Below, piece after piece: positions 11,297 to 22,870 of a stretch of 64,000 nucleotides of DNA; the stretch's first letter is position 1; the number at the start of each line of letters is the position of its first letter. Origin of the DNA: Marsupella aquatica (Eukaryota > Marchantiophyta). The position numbers and the translations under genes are program-made. Location: positions 7,316,001-7,380,000 of the forward strand of contig OZ316894.1 in the NCBI GenBank assembly GCA_973895155.1, written 5' to 3'. A model generated the notes under the pieces. The model searched no databases. It had not been told where the DNA came from and was given only the letters and a program-made list of their open reading frames with translations.

Positions 11297-14200
11297 TCAT
11301 GGCACAGGCACACTGTTGGCATCTGCATCTCTGAATTCGCCTCCTTCAGCAAATGCATCTACCCTTGTCATAGGAATGAAGTCCCCGCTATCATGAACTA
11401 CAGGCACTTGGTCTGAACGCCGACGATCAAAGGCACTATGAGAGTGTAAATGAAACTCAAGGTTTGATCCTTCCATCCGACATTGCCTGGCCTGTTTATG
11501 ACACACTACACGCCAACCTGGGGAGTCTTCCACATCCAAGAAGAAAGCTTGCTCCACCTGACTAGGAAACACAAATGGCTCAGACCATTCGGGCAATTTC
11601 CCTCTGAAATTGGCCAGCAAGAAACCGTCGTTGTCTCTCTTCATGGTAGCCCTGTTACCAAGCCAATCCTGCCGCACCCATGAACCTTTCATAAGAATCA
11701 CAGGACTGGACACCGCCCCATAGTCCAGAGCCCATATGTCAACTAATTCTCCCACATATCCCATCTCCATCCAGGCCTTGTCGTGATTGTGGCTCTGTTG
11801 CTCAAATACAGTGATGAGCCCGCAGTCATTCGTCACCCTGTAGGCACTGTCACCATCCTTCACTCGGAAGTGATTCCCATATGCTCTCATCCGTTTGTAA
11901 GTCTTCACTTTCAGGCTAGGGGCATTAGACAGTAGGTAAACATCTGCATCCATGTCTGGGTGGGTCTCGTGATGCTCTCTAATTGCCACTCTGATCCACT
12001 CCATGAAACCTGGAAAAGTTGTTCCTGCAGTGGGATGGGCCGCCTTCAATGACTCATACTCCCTGAACGAACAACCACACAGCATTAGCTTGGGTAAACA
12101 TGAACAGGCTGAAGGAGAAAACCACACGAACACAACATTTAAGCTCATGAACTGGATTATAGCACATGTATGCACTCACTGTATCCAGGGTTCCATCACC
12201 ACAGTGTTGTGCAATACAAAGTCATGTGCCAAGTCTCTCATAGATATGGTCAGGTTCTTTGTGGTTGCAGCCCCTTCCAGTACTTCACCTATCACCCCTT
12301 CCTCCTCATCAGAATTCCACACCCTGGTCTTCACATGCTCATATTGTGCTATGTATTCGGTCAGAAATCCCAGAGTCTCATCCTTGATGTAACCTTTAGC
12401 CATGCTTGCTTCAGGTTTGTAATATGTTCTCACGTGACCTTTGAGTAGCTTCATGTACCGTTCCAAAGGGTACAACCAACGAGCACTCACAGGCCCAAAT
12501 TGGTGTAGCTCTTCCACAACATGGACAAGTAGGTGGGTCATGACATCAAAAAATGCGGGAGGAAAATAAATCTCCAGGTCACACAGCACCTGAGCGACAT
12601 CTTCTGTCAGTTGTGGGAAGTGTGTTTCATCCCAAACCTTCACACAAATACGACGAAACACATCACTGAGTCGCATGATCACAGTACGAACAGGCTTCTG
12701 CAACAGGCCCCTCAGGCATAAAGGCAACACCTGTTGCATCAACATATGGTAGTCATGGCTTTTCATACTACCAAGCTTTCTAGTCATGATATGCTTCTTG
12801 AAAGCACTGCCATAGTTTGAAGGAACCTTCAAAGAACTCAACCTCTGCACAAATAGTTCCCACTCTGTGTCTGTCAGAACATAGGGCGCTTGGTACTTCA
12901 AGAGCACATCAGCTCTGTGGGCATGTGGCCTCAACCAAAGATGGGGTTTCATTCCCCTCTGTTCAAGATCCAATCTCACTGAACCAGTGTCTTTCTCTCC
13001 ACACAAGAATCTGAGTAGACTCTCACAAATATTATTTTCAATGTGCATAACATCAATGTTATGTTTGCTTGGCTCAAACTCCTGCATCGTTGCAATGCAA
13101 AAGCGTCAGGAAATGCCTCAAGTTTAGTCTCTCTCTTCGAAATGAATGCACATGCTCTGAACCAAAACATGTATCCCAATTAGCATCAACTCCAAGAGGC
13201 TTACCCTCCAGTACTTGAGCTCCAAGTCCAATATGCTCAGTCTTTTTACACCATATCGCTTTATTGGATCACTCACTCCATCTTCCCTGCCCCCTCGTTT
13301 GATATAGTCATCCCTCAGTGCTCCCCACTGCCTGATCTCCTCTTTGGTCACTCGTGCCGGGGGTCCACGTTGCTCAATCTCATTGCCAAAGTGTGCAATC
13401 AGTGCCTGTCTTTCTCTATAAGGGTGATCTGCCTTCAGAAAACGACGATGGCCCATGTATATCACTTTCTGCAGGGCTCTGGAGTACTCACTGGTGACAT
13501 TGCGCCCACAGATAGTACAAGCACAATATCCTTTTGTTGTTTGGCCTGATATCATCCCATGGGCTGGGTAGTCAGCTATAGTCAGAATGACAATGGCTCT
13601 AAGGATGAATGGGTTTAACCTCCCAAGCCTCTGTAGGACATCATATGTGAGAACTCCTTCCTCCCAAAGCTTTCTCAATTCCTCCACTAGGGGAGCCAGA
13701 AACACATCTATGTTGGCAGATACAGCACTGTCTGGCCCTGGTATCAGTAGGACCATCAGAACAAAAAATTGCTTTGTAGTCATCCAAGGAGGAAGGTTAT
13801 AATTCAAAATAGTTACAGGCCAGCACAAAAATTTGTTGTTCTTGTCTCCAAATGGGTTTACCCCATCCAATGACAGCCCAAGTCTGACATTCCTCGGCTC
13901 AGCAGCAAATTCGGGATACATCTCATCTATGAGTTTCCATTGCCTTGAATCTGCAGCATGTCGTTGTAGCCCATCATCACTTTTCTTGTTAGTTGCCCAA
14001 GTCATCATCTCCGAGATGGCACGGCTTCTGAACATCCGCTGAAGTCTGGGAATGAGTGGAAAATGACGAAGTACCTTGGCGGGAACCATAGACTTTCCTG
14101 AGTTCCGATACCTGTGCTTCCCACACTTAGGGCATGTCAACGATTCTTTATACTCCTTTCTGAAAAGAACATGCCCATCAGGACAGGCATGGATCGAATC

Positions 14201-15028
14201 ATAGTTCAATCCAAGATTAGATATGCATCTTTTTGCCTCGTACATGTTCTTGGGCAAAATATTACCATCTGGTAGCACAGTTGTTCGCAAGAATGCCAAC
14301 AACTCAGAAACCAAAATGTTGGGGACATTGTGGTTGCCGCAAATGTTTAGGAACATGATGACAAATCCCAGTTTAGAACATTTGCTACCGGGGTACAAAG
14401 ACTTCCTGCCTTCCTGTATTTGCAGGGGAGAGCCAAACATCCCATCATGCCCAGGGGTTTCCTGCCCTATCTCAAACTCATCAAGAGGCTCTTCGACAGG
14501 GGGCACACTTGCATCTGCAGCCGTATCCTCTTCATTGTCCAGCCCATCATGAAATGCATCCAAGTCTTGGAAGATGTCTCTCACCATCTCTTCCACATGA
14601 ATTCCTTCGTCACGTGGTGCTGCCTGAGCACCATCCCGTTGGAGAGCTGACAACCCACAGAGACCAGCTACAACATTTTCAAATGCACCAGGCAGAACCT
14701 CACTTGCCCGTCTTGCAGCATTGGCAGCATCAAATTCTAACCTCCACTCCTCGTCGGAAGAATCTTCCTCTGCAGGATCATTCCAAACTCGATGTCGTGG
14801 ATCTCTTCCATGAACCGCGATATGCCACCAAACCTCATTCAGACCCCTGGTACGGGATCCTTGGCAGATTGCACAAGGACATCTCATCCTACTGGCTCCT
14901 GAAAGTCTGGTTCGTAACCTTTCACGCTGCCAAAGCTTATTATCATGGCGTGATATCCTTGTGGGATGATGCAAAGGCAGTGCCTGTGCCCTGGGCTGGG
15001 TCTGGGGAGGGTGGTGACCAGGGTGCAT
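11297..15028 (-). CDS. CACTA-2 TNPD-type transposase, three exons, apparently intact
   Basis: Exons: 15028-13205, 13081-12180 and 12062-11297, each joined at GT/AG. Exon 1 starts with ATG, then a zinc-finger-like CPCAICQ...VWWHIAVHG (Transpos_assoc type, residues ~48-75), an acidic linker, and the Transposase_21 core: LPDGNILPKNMYEAKR, CPKCGKHRYR, RNVRLGLSLDGVNPFG, NYNLPPWM, then GYCACTICGR. Exon 2 holds the DUF4218 region (HNIDVMHIENN, SHDYHMLMQQVLPL, RWLYPLERYM). Exon 3 is the DUF4216 region (VELVDIWALDYG-type block, EPFVFPSQVEQAFF). It catalyses excision and integration of CACTA DNA, with acidic residues in the core. No frameshift or stop is seen, in contrast to CACTA-1. It is probably the autonomous function unless the broken TNPA partner is essential. 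Confidence 0.9.
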
Positions 15029-15461
15029 TGTAACAGGCTGGGAGCTCTGCAGTCATGGACAGCAGTGAACAAGGATGCCTAATGGTGGTATTTGTGTTCC
15101 ATATATCCCTGATTGTATCTGCCAAAAGAGTTAACATAACGTGTACTAAATTCTCACAAACCCTAAACCACCCCAAAAGAAAAAAACAGGTTCGCAAGTA
15201 GTGTACCTATTATCAAGTGAATGACACAAAATTCCTAAATGTTGGAGGGTGTCACCACCTCCTCCACTGTCCTCAAATGTACCGCCTCTGCATGTACGTT
15301 TACAGTGACACCCCCAGGCAGCAGGAAACAACAATCCGCCAACAGTAAAATAAGCCCAACTGCCACCAACCATAACAAGGTACATTAGTTCAAAGATCAC
15401 ATTTATTTCAATGATCTGATTTATACAAAAAAACTTGTGTCCAAACTGATGCTACTACTCC

Positions 15462-16334
15462 TCACTCTGATTCAGAATCGCTAATGACCCATTCCTCACT
15501 TGTTGTCTCATAGTCCTCTCTGTAAGGATCCTGACCCTTCCGTGGCCAGGCCTCAAAAAGATCATAGTCCATTGGGTTTTGACGCTTCCCAGCTGCTACT
15601 GATTCCACAAGCCAAGCATATGAAACCACAAACACATTATGGGACATGACATAAAAGCGAATGTCTCCCTTCCCAAACTTGCGGCAGGCTTTGGGATATG
15701 ACTTAGTAATGACATGAGTGGTGTCCTCTGTTATATTCTCCTCCACTGTCCCACCTAGGTCAAGCACTGTGGACTTGTACACTTTGCACTTAACCTCTCC
15801 AATTCCCGCCTCCACAAATACCATGCTCAGCCCTTTCAGAATGGGGGTTGGTTGCTTCGTCTCCTCAGCCAACATACACTTCAGCCTTGTAGAGCTCTGT
15901 CCTTTGTTGAGTACAGGTCCATATTGGAGATCAGCAAGCCGTGCCTTTGCTTCCCAGACTTCTTGTTCAGCCCAAGCTGATGCAAAAGCTTCTTCATCCT
16001 CCCACAACTCATATTGCTCAGTATCCTGTACAATCTTATGTGCTATGGAATCTGTGATCCAAGAGGCCTCAACTACTTTTAGGCCTTGCTTAGTAATTGC
16101 AGAATTCATGTAGGACCATGACCACTTCTTTATCACTGATAGCCATGTCCCTGCAACAACATGTGTAGTCTCTGGAGTGATGTCCTGAACTACAGTGCCA
16201 TGGAGCTCAGAGAATCGTTTCTGTACAGTTGGCCAATGCACTTTGGTCAACCCATGCTGGCCATGGACCAAAATCGCTCTGACCCCTGTAAACACTGCTG
16301 GGTGGTCACACTTTCTACGTTTACCAGGCTCCAT
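15462..16334 (-). CDS. Double-BRCT protein carried by CACTA-2
   Basis: An ORF of about 290 codons; the first ATG is at 16334. Residues ~10-95 form one BRCT repeat: FTGVRAILVHG start, HGTVVQDITPETTHVVA middle (the conserved G and T-H-V), VVEASWITDSI end with the hallmark Trp. A second follows at ~165-255: LKGLSMVFVEAG, LGGTVEENITEDTTHVI, then VVSYAWLVESVAAGKR. The tail is acidic and Ser-rich. BRCT pairs bind phosphoproteins in DNA-damage and chromatin complexes. No ligase or polymerase domain is attached. It lies just upstream of the transposase on the same strand within the element termini, so it moves with the element. Capture from a host gene is the simplest origin. Further exons may exist upstream. 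Confidence 0.8.
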   Translation of the reverse strand: MEPGKRRKCDHPAVFTGVRAILVHGQHGLTKVHWPTVQKRFSELHGTVVQDITPETTHVVAGTWLSVIKKWSWSYMNSAITKQGLKVVEASWITDSIAHKIVQDTEQYELWEDEEAFASAWAEQEVWEAKARLADLQYGPVLNKGQSSTRLKCMLAEETKQPTPILKGLSMVFVEAGIGEVKCKVYKSTVLDLGGTVEENITEDTTHVITKSYPKACRKFGKGDIRFYVMSHNVFVVSYAWLVESVAAGKRQNPMDYDLFEAWPRKGQDPYREDYETTSEEWVISDSESE

Positions 16335-16926
16335 GTACACACACTCTACGTGATGACAGTGAATTTTGGAAGAATGGGTTCACCTGACAATACAAGGACA
16401 ACAAAATTCCTGCTTTTTGAGTTGATCTGGCCCACTGGTGCTCAGGTCCAATTTTGATAGGTACAAGGGATATGTGAACAATACGTACTAGGCACCTGCA
16501 CGGATGCAGGACATTGTTTGAATATATACTACAAAATCCATATCCGTGGTGAAATGAAGTGCAACCAACTTGTCATGGCACATACATATTTTGTTGTAAA
16601 GGAGGATACATTCAATGACAAACTTATAGGGCAATTTGATTAATTGCATGCCTGATAATTTATACGCTTACAACTTAGAAGTCCTGTTTTAATTTAGCAG
16701 TCTGATGAAAGTGTTTATGAAAATGACCACTCAGCCTAAATACTTCCAAGAAGGCTTGTAAGGATAAGTTTGTATAGGCATGTACCCAGCCACTGACGCC
16801 AGAGCACAAGATAAGTGCTGCCTATATAAACTCGCCTACCCAACTCCTTTTCAAAATTGGAATCTCTGCAATCTCAAAAAATAGTACATCCACATCAGGT
16901 GCACTGTGCATGTACAATGTTCAGCT

Positions 16927-17607
16927 TCACAGCCAAGATATGTGATCTCTCACAGGAGTGCGCGAGGTAGGATCAATGGCATGGCGATGACAATAAAATA
17001 TCCATCGATCAACACCATGTGCAGAGTGATCATAGATTTCTCTGTCACAAGCATAACCCTCTGCTTGATGATCTTTCAGGCAATGATAGTGCCACATAGT
17101 GGGACACCTAGCACAGTGGACTATGTCAGTCCAGTAGTCATCATCATGCTCACCACATGCCTTGCACCTATGAAGTGGGCAAGCTGTGGCATGAGCAGGC
17201 AAACACTCAAAACAGAAAAATCTCACACAAAAACAGTCTGGACATTTCCTAACATTTGCTGCAGCATCAACAGAGCCCTCATAGGACCCCAACTTCCCAC
17301 ACTGTGCACACTTAGCCTGCTTCTCCAAACAATCAGTGCACATCCAGTCTCCCTGGTGTGTTGACGGGAGGCCCACCCCTGGACAGTTGTTTTCTGCAGC
17401 AAGGTCAGACTCCGGGTTGAGGTGGAAATGCCTCATGCAAGGGCCCTCACAAATGACCAGGCCCCCACCATCGTCACAAATGGCACAACAATGAGCTGCC
17501 TTCTGGAAAATCTGACTTGCAGAGAAGTTAGTAGCATCTGCCCCAAGTACACCTGTGTTTCTCACCTCTGTCACACGCTTTTTGGCTTGAATTTTAGGCC
17601 GTGCCAT
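16927..17607 (-). CDS. EDM2-like tandem PHD-finger protein carried by CACTA-2
   Basis: Starts at ATG 17607; 226 residues, Lys/Arg-rich start. From residue ~38 comes HCCAICDDGGGLVICEGPCM with RHFH, the characteristic PHD start of EDM2-family chromatin regulators. Then CTDCLEKQAKCAQCGKLGS, CPDCFCVRFFCFECLPAH, CPLHRCKACGEHDDDYW, and CARCPTMWHYHCLK with a closing YCHRH. This multi-PHD order and the GKLGS spacing match the EDM2 module, not a single generic PHD. EDM2 of flowering plants binds histone marks and controls heterochromatin around transposons inside genes. Here the module stands alone, without the EDM2 C-terminal methyltransferase-like part. Function in the element is inferred only. Confidence 0.8.
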   Translation of the reverse strand: MARPKIQAKKRVTEVRNTGVLGADATNFSASQIFQKAAHCCAICDDGGGLVICEGPCMRHFHLNPESDLAAENNCPGVGLPSTHQGDWMCTDCLEKQAKCAQCGKLGSYEGSVDAAANVRKCPDCFCVRFFCFECLPAHATACPLHRCKACGEHDDDYWTDIVHCARCPTMWHYHCLKDHQAEGYACDREIYDHSAHGVDRWIFYCHRHAIDPTSRTPVRDHISWL

Positions 17608-18305
17608 GCCTGCGCATGAGATAGACTCTACAATTTAGCAGACTGCACAGAAAGTAAAATATATTTAGCATTTAAGGTACAAAGGCATTTGCTACTGCAA
17701 TGAATTGGAATGGCCACACAAGGATGCAGAGCACACATACTTTTGGTATGTTGAGCCCACACACAAAACTGATCCCCTAATACAATTTCTCCACCAACAC
17801 CTCAATTTTAATTGTGGCTATGATTCACCAAAGGAGATCTGCAACAACATTTCATGCATTTGAATCACATACAATAGTCGTGACATGTAAAACAGGCATT
17901 CTTTGAAGAGGATTGGTATGAAGCAGTCACATAAGGGTTGAAATTTATACATCCTAAATAGGTTATGATAGTGGCTGAGACAAATAAGTGAGGCATAAAT
18001 CATTTTGCATATTATCACATGGCCCATTAATTCATTCAACGTTGCAATGTTCACCAGGTTAAAGCAGTCATGAAAGCAGTCTTTCAATAGAGACTTTTAT
18101 GCAAGTTTGCTAGCCTCTTAAATTAGGATATTTTGCTTAGTGCAGGCATAATAGGATATAAGTTATGTACTGTTGACCCTAAACCCTGGACCCAAAATTG
18201 CTCATACATCAAAATTTTAAGTAAATATCCTCTGTGTTGAAGTCAGAGTGTTAAGCTATAGGTCAATGGTATCTGGTCTGTGCATGCGGTGTGACAAGTG
18301 GTCCT

Positions 18306-18755
18306 CTAGAGCATGTGATCCAAACATGTGTAGACACCAAAGTCACCGGTGGTGGGGTCTGGGAGGGCAGGACAAGTGACATCACCAGGCACACTGCAGG
18401 ATGGCGAGTGGTTCCAGATGATACATTGTGCTCTGTGCAAAAATCGGCATCCAAGAGAACGATCATCCAATTCTGGGCCAGAAGCCCTACAGGCAGGACA
18501 GTCATATTGGCAACTGTGTACACACCCTTGGCACCTAATTTGTGGCGGGTCATGTACAAGAGACACAAATACCAAGGATGTCGGGAAGGGTACTGAAGCA
18601 GGTAGAGGCCGGCTGTAGTTGTTCCTGGAAACAACAGGGTACTCAAAGTACCATGCAGACTGGGCTGGAAGGATCCCAAGTCTGACATACTCAAAGCGCA
18701 ACATCTCTGCCTTGCGTGCAAGTCGCACATGTTCAGCGTTGCGGGTCCTCACCAT
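18306..18755 (-). CDS. Cys-rich ORF upstream of the PHD gene, unrecognised
   Basis: An ORF of 149 residues from ATG 18755. It begins with a basic helix-like stretch (NAEHVRLARKAEMLRFEYVR). Later come paired cysteines: IRCQGCVHSCQYDCPACRAS, then GCRFLHRAQC and NHSPSCSVPG. The spacing suggests one or two zinc-binding modules. I do not recognise the family. It shares strand and neighbourhood with the PHD gene 700 bp downstream and could be an earlier exon of it, since a Cys-rich cargo protein split by introns would look like this. A chance ORF is possible. Confidence 0.4.
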   Translation of the reverse strand: MVRTRNAEHVRLARKAEMLRFEYVRLGILPAQSAWYFEYPVVSRNNYSRPLPASVPFPTSLVFVSLVHDPPQIRCQGCVHSCQYDCPACRASGPELDDRSLGCRFLHRAQCIIWNHSPSCSVPGDVTCPALPDPTTGDFGVYTCLDHML

Positions 18756-19763
18756 AAGTGTTGCTTTCGTTGTGATGTCCTCTGTTCACGTCCTTTGATG
18801 AGCAAGGTGAGCAGGAGGTCGACTTGCCTCGCCAACAGCAACCACCTAAACTAATCAGTTCCCACTCATTGTCTTGGTTCCAACTACAGGTCATAGTATA
18901 CACATAGCATGAAACGTGCATAGTACATATTTGATTATGAGTTTATGAGTTTCCTAAGACAAAGAGCTTGGTGATAAACCCATATTCTCGACGGACATGT
19001 ATATCAATCATATTAAACTCCTGTTTTTTCATCCAGAAAGACCGAAAGTCTCACCTTGCAGGTTGCAGCAGAGAGAAAATTCACTGGTTGTCGTGTTGTG
19101 CAAGTGAACCTCCACTGATGCCCCGGTGTAGCCCCTCAGATGCAGGTGACACTTACCAACTCCCAAGTTGCCTGGTCTAACAGAAAATGCTTATATCTTC
19201 AGAACTTTATAGAGCAAGTACATGATCACATACTTCTGGATCTATTCATATTTGGAACTCTTGCCAACTACAACTCCCATTATGCACAAGCTCACATCAA
19301 CAGAGAAAGATACAGAATGCATACTTACTATGGCTCTAAGCACCTTCACTACCTTGTTGAACCCAGTCCTGAAGTCTTTTCAGCGTGTTTGTTGTGCTGT
19401 CTCCTTTGGCACCCAACACCTTAGTCCTTGATGTAACAGAATGCGATTTTACAAGTTAGATGCTTTGGAACCTTCTATGGTCTTAGCTGAATTGATGTCA
19501 TCGTAAGTGGTGAAAGACAAGGAAGACGAAAGCTGGTTGAAGAGCTGTGGACAACACACTAGCATGAAGTGCTTCAACCAATCCACTGCCAAACGGAACT
19601 CTTACACAGTCACATTCTTTTAGTAAACAAAAACTCAGTCAAACTTCAGAATCAAAGTACAGACTCTGAAGGACCAAAGGAGGATGTTGTGAGTTTCTCT
19701 GTTGTTTAATGTGTTACCCTTCTAGTTTTGAAGTTAGCAAATGCTGAATAATGTGTCTACCAG

Positions 19764-20106
19764 ATCTTCGAAAAGAAGCCCACCACAATTAAGAACTTCG
19801 GTATCTGGGTCCACGTATCAGAGTCGTACAGGTTATCACAACATGTACAAGGAATATTGTGATACCACAAGAAACGGAGCTGCAGAGCAGATGTATGATG
19901 AGATGGCTTCTTGTCATAGAGTTCGGTTCCCTTGCATCCAGATCATGAAGACTACGACAGTCCCTGTCTCTCTGTGCAAGCGAGAAAGTACCAAGCAGTT
20001 CCATGATTCAAAGATCAAGTTCCCCTTGACGTACTGCAAGATTCAACCTCCATTGCGAAAGCTAAAGAAGACTTACAAGGCCACCAAGCCCAACACAATT
20101 GTTTGA
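19764..20106 (+). pseudogene. RPL18A: Captured fragment of the ribosomal protein eL20 (60S L18a) gene
   Basis: Encodes the C-terminal ~110 residues of cytosolic eL20. After an intron-like stretch ending ...CTACCAG at 19763, the frame reads [15 protein letters not shown]. After a 1-bp insertion near 19815 it reads [14 protein letters not shown] and continues through RVRFPCIQI and [19 protein letters not shown] to the natural stop. The retained splice acceptor points to capture of genomic DNA, not a processed copy. Several conserved arginines are changed to Cys (three), His or Gln, each explainable by a CGN codon mutating at CpG. It is opposite in strand to all the other CACTA-2 genes, and its upstream exons are not found. 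Confidence 0.85.
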
Positions 20107-20655
20107 GTAGTGCGGGTGCAGGTTCCCAATTTTGAGACAATTTGGCTCATTTTATGTCCCGAGGGAATCCTGGAGTTTATGTATTGAGTTTCTAGATGAA
20201 GATGCTTAATATAAGGAAATTCAATTATCACTTCGTTCCCAACTTCTATTAATTGAAAATACACAAGCTGGAAGCAAGAAGACAAGCCACAATCTAGCAT
20301 CTTAGCCAAACACAATCGTCCCGACAAAGCAAAACTCAGCTGGACAGAAGTCACTCGGATCCACAAAAAATTGAAGATTCACCTCCAAGCCGGAGGCTGA
20401 TCACTTCAGTACAGCAGCTTCTAGACGGAACAAACTCTGCTCAGCCCCACAGAAACACAAATGTTAAGGCTCAGCAACAATAGACAAATTCACTAGCCAG
20501 AGGGAGTGAAAAGCAAATGAGTACCAAGCCAACCAACTAAGACTGACTATGAAATGCAAGTGACGTCATTACAACCAAAACAATACAACAAAGCACTTAG
20601 GCAACATTAATACAAAATTGTAGAGGAATTATATCATGCGATAGATAGTACTCGG

Positions 20656-20717
20656 TTCTACCTGAGGTGTACAATCATACTCCCCTCAGGTAGAATGTGT
20701 ATGCAATTACATACACA
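20656..20717. repeat. Two adjacent perfect hairpins
   Basis: A 12-bp stem (TTCTACCTGAGG at 20656-20667 with its complement at 20684-20695) is followed at once by an 8-bp stem (TGTGTATG at 20696-20703 with CATACACA at 20710-20717). Both lie in the noncoding right part of CACTA-2. No poly-T follows, so a plain terminator is unlikely. Confidence 0.7.
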
Positions 20718-20881
20718 TGACGATCCCCAAGAAAGCAGACAACAGTTCCTAGCAGACAACAGTTCTTGCTACGTGTCTCAGGCTGATTTTTACTTTCCAG
20801 ACTTGAGAGTTGTGAAGGTAGTCTTAGTAACTTTCCTCTGACTCGATTTGGGAGCATTTGACCTATCTGCTAGCTTGTAGT

Positions 20882-21020
20882 TAGCTTCATGATGTCTGTA
20901 CACTTTGGTGTCCGAGCCGAGCACTGATTCTTCCTCTCCTCTATTTTAGCTTCGTGATATCTGTACACGTTGGTGTCCGGGCTCTGATTTTGCCTCTCCT
21001 CTGTTTTTGCATCGTGATAG
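20882..21020 (+). repeat. 65-bp imperfect tandem repeat
   Basis: Two full units and a short third begin TAGCTTCATGATGTCTGTAC (20882), TAGCTTCGTGATATCTGTAC (20947) and TGCATCGTGATAG (21008). They lie within noncoding CACTA-2 sequence. Confidence 0.75.
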
Positions 21021-21489
21021 GCTTCGATCACAGTACCGTATTGGAGCATGGAAATTTGAGGTCCATTTCAAGGCAGCGGGAATAAGTACATTGATCAACT
21101 GGAGACCAGAAATGCACATATGTGAATGTCATACCTTTCAGGCGGAAGTCGTAGGTAGCAGGTAGCAGGCGTGAACTTGCAAGCAGCAACTTGCGCTCTG
21201 TTGCCCCCTGTAGCTTACTAAAACAACACTCCACTGAGAAGCAATGACAACGGATTGGAGCTCCTCCCCAATTAATATAGTCTCCAACCAATCACGTTCA
21301 TGATCTGAGGTGAGACATGACATACAATAATCGCTGATGCAGAGATCTAAGAATTGTCTCAATCCAAGGAACAGAACATCTCACGACATCACGGACATTT
21401 TACAGTAACAAAATGCAACACCCACCCTATGCATCTATAACATTGAGTACAAACATTCATGGATTGCAAAATTACTCTTCATCCGTCAC

Positions 21490-22870
21490 CTTCAGGTCAA
21501 GTCGTAGCTCTAGCCATAACTCATAGGTCGTAGCTCCAAGACGTAGCTGCAACCACGGCTCACAAGTCCAGCTCCCATGTCAGCTCACATGAATAGCGCC
21601 TCCCTTCGCTGCACTCCATGCATCTGCTGCCAGTTGCAACACAAACATTAAGCAGTCAATAAGCAGGGCCACTTTCATTGTACACAATGTCACATAAATC
21701 TTACCTGGACGGTTTGCATTGGAATCACTGTCATAATCACCCCGGCCGTAGCCTTCACTGATCAATGTGAAGGGCGTGCACCTCAATGCCAGCATTCAGT
21801 GACCGCAGCTCAAACTCTAAACTCTCAGTGACCGCAGCTCAAACAGCTCAACTCTCATTGACCGCACCTAAAACTCAATTTGCTGGAACTCAGCAAGTCA
21901 AAGCGACTGTAGCACGAGTAAGAACACCCTATACCTCACACACCCTATACCTCACTGTGCACTGGGGCTGTCACATTTTGCAAACTGTAAACCATGGGAT
22001 TAGTGAGGACCTCCGCGCACCCAGGTTGTAGCCTCTGTCTCACTCAGCATCTGGCAGACTGGCAACCCATAGCAAAAACGCAGAGCAGCAATCGGCCATA
22101 GCGATAGACGAGAGCAGCGATGACAACGATGAAAGATGGTGAATCCCAAAAGCTATTGACTCTCACCTTAAATTGCACAACTCCTGCCTTGTACCTTGGA
22201 GGTTGTGTACGAGCGCAACACAACCTCCAACTCCTCCCCACTGACGGTCGCAGCTCCCGGTGAAGCTTCAAGCCTTAACGACAAATGGATACTTGGGAGC
22301 GCTTGCGATTAGTACATCAATCACTCTTGCCCGAGCATGTAATGAAGAGCACAAATGTCCCCTTCGATCGGTCACTCACTGACTTGAGCTCACTGTCACT
22401 CAATGTGGACGATGTCAACAACATAAATTGTTAAGCTTCTCAGGACACAATCAATCCTCATTCTCTTGTGAGTGGAGAATGAGTTTAAAGACAACAAGAG
22501 GCCATAACATTGCCTCCACCTATAATGTATGTCATTATTGAGGTGGACTTACCAAATGTGAACTCCAATCTCTGCCCACAAGAACAACTCCTTGTGACTC
22601 TTTCGCGCGTCCACAGATTGTCTTACTGACAATGCCAATGCAAAAAAGGGCCGGATCGCTGTTGCAACCACGATGATCCACCTCACGCTAGATAGTTGGC
22701 CTTCAAGATCACTCCCCACTTTTTCGCAGCTCCTCAGTTCTACGTCGCAGCTCCCCGATCCTCCACAACCCCTTGTCCACGGCAGTGCTGCAACAAAATA
22801 AGCTCCTGGTCGCAGCTCCTCAGTTATTGGTCACAGCTGCAACAACATAAGCTCATAGTAAGTCGGCCTA
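21490..22870. repeat. CACTA-2 right subterminal GTCGCAGCTC repeats
   Basis: A dozen or so copies of GTCGCAGCTC and close variants (GTCGTAGCTC, GACCGCAGCTC, GGTCACAGCTG) are spread over about 1.4 kb, ending about 1 kb inside the right terminus. Many contain CAGCTC/GAGCTC. They are likely sites for the element's DNA-binding protein, by analogy with other CACTA elements. Short ORFs in this stretch have no recognisable content. Confidence 0.6.
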
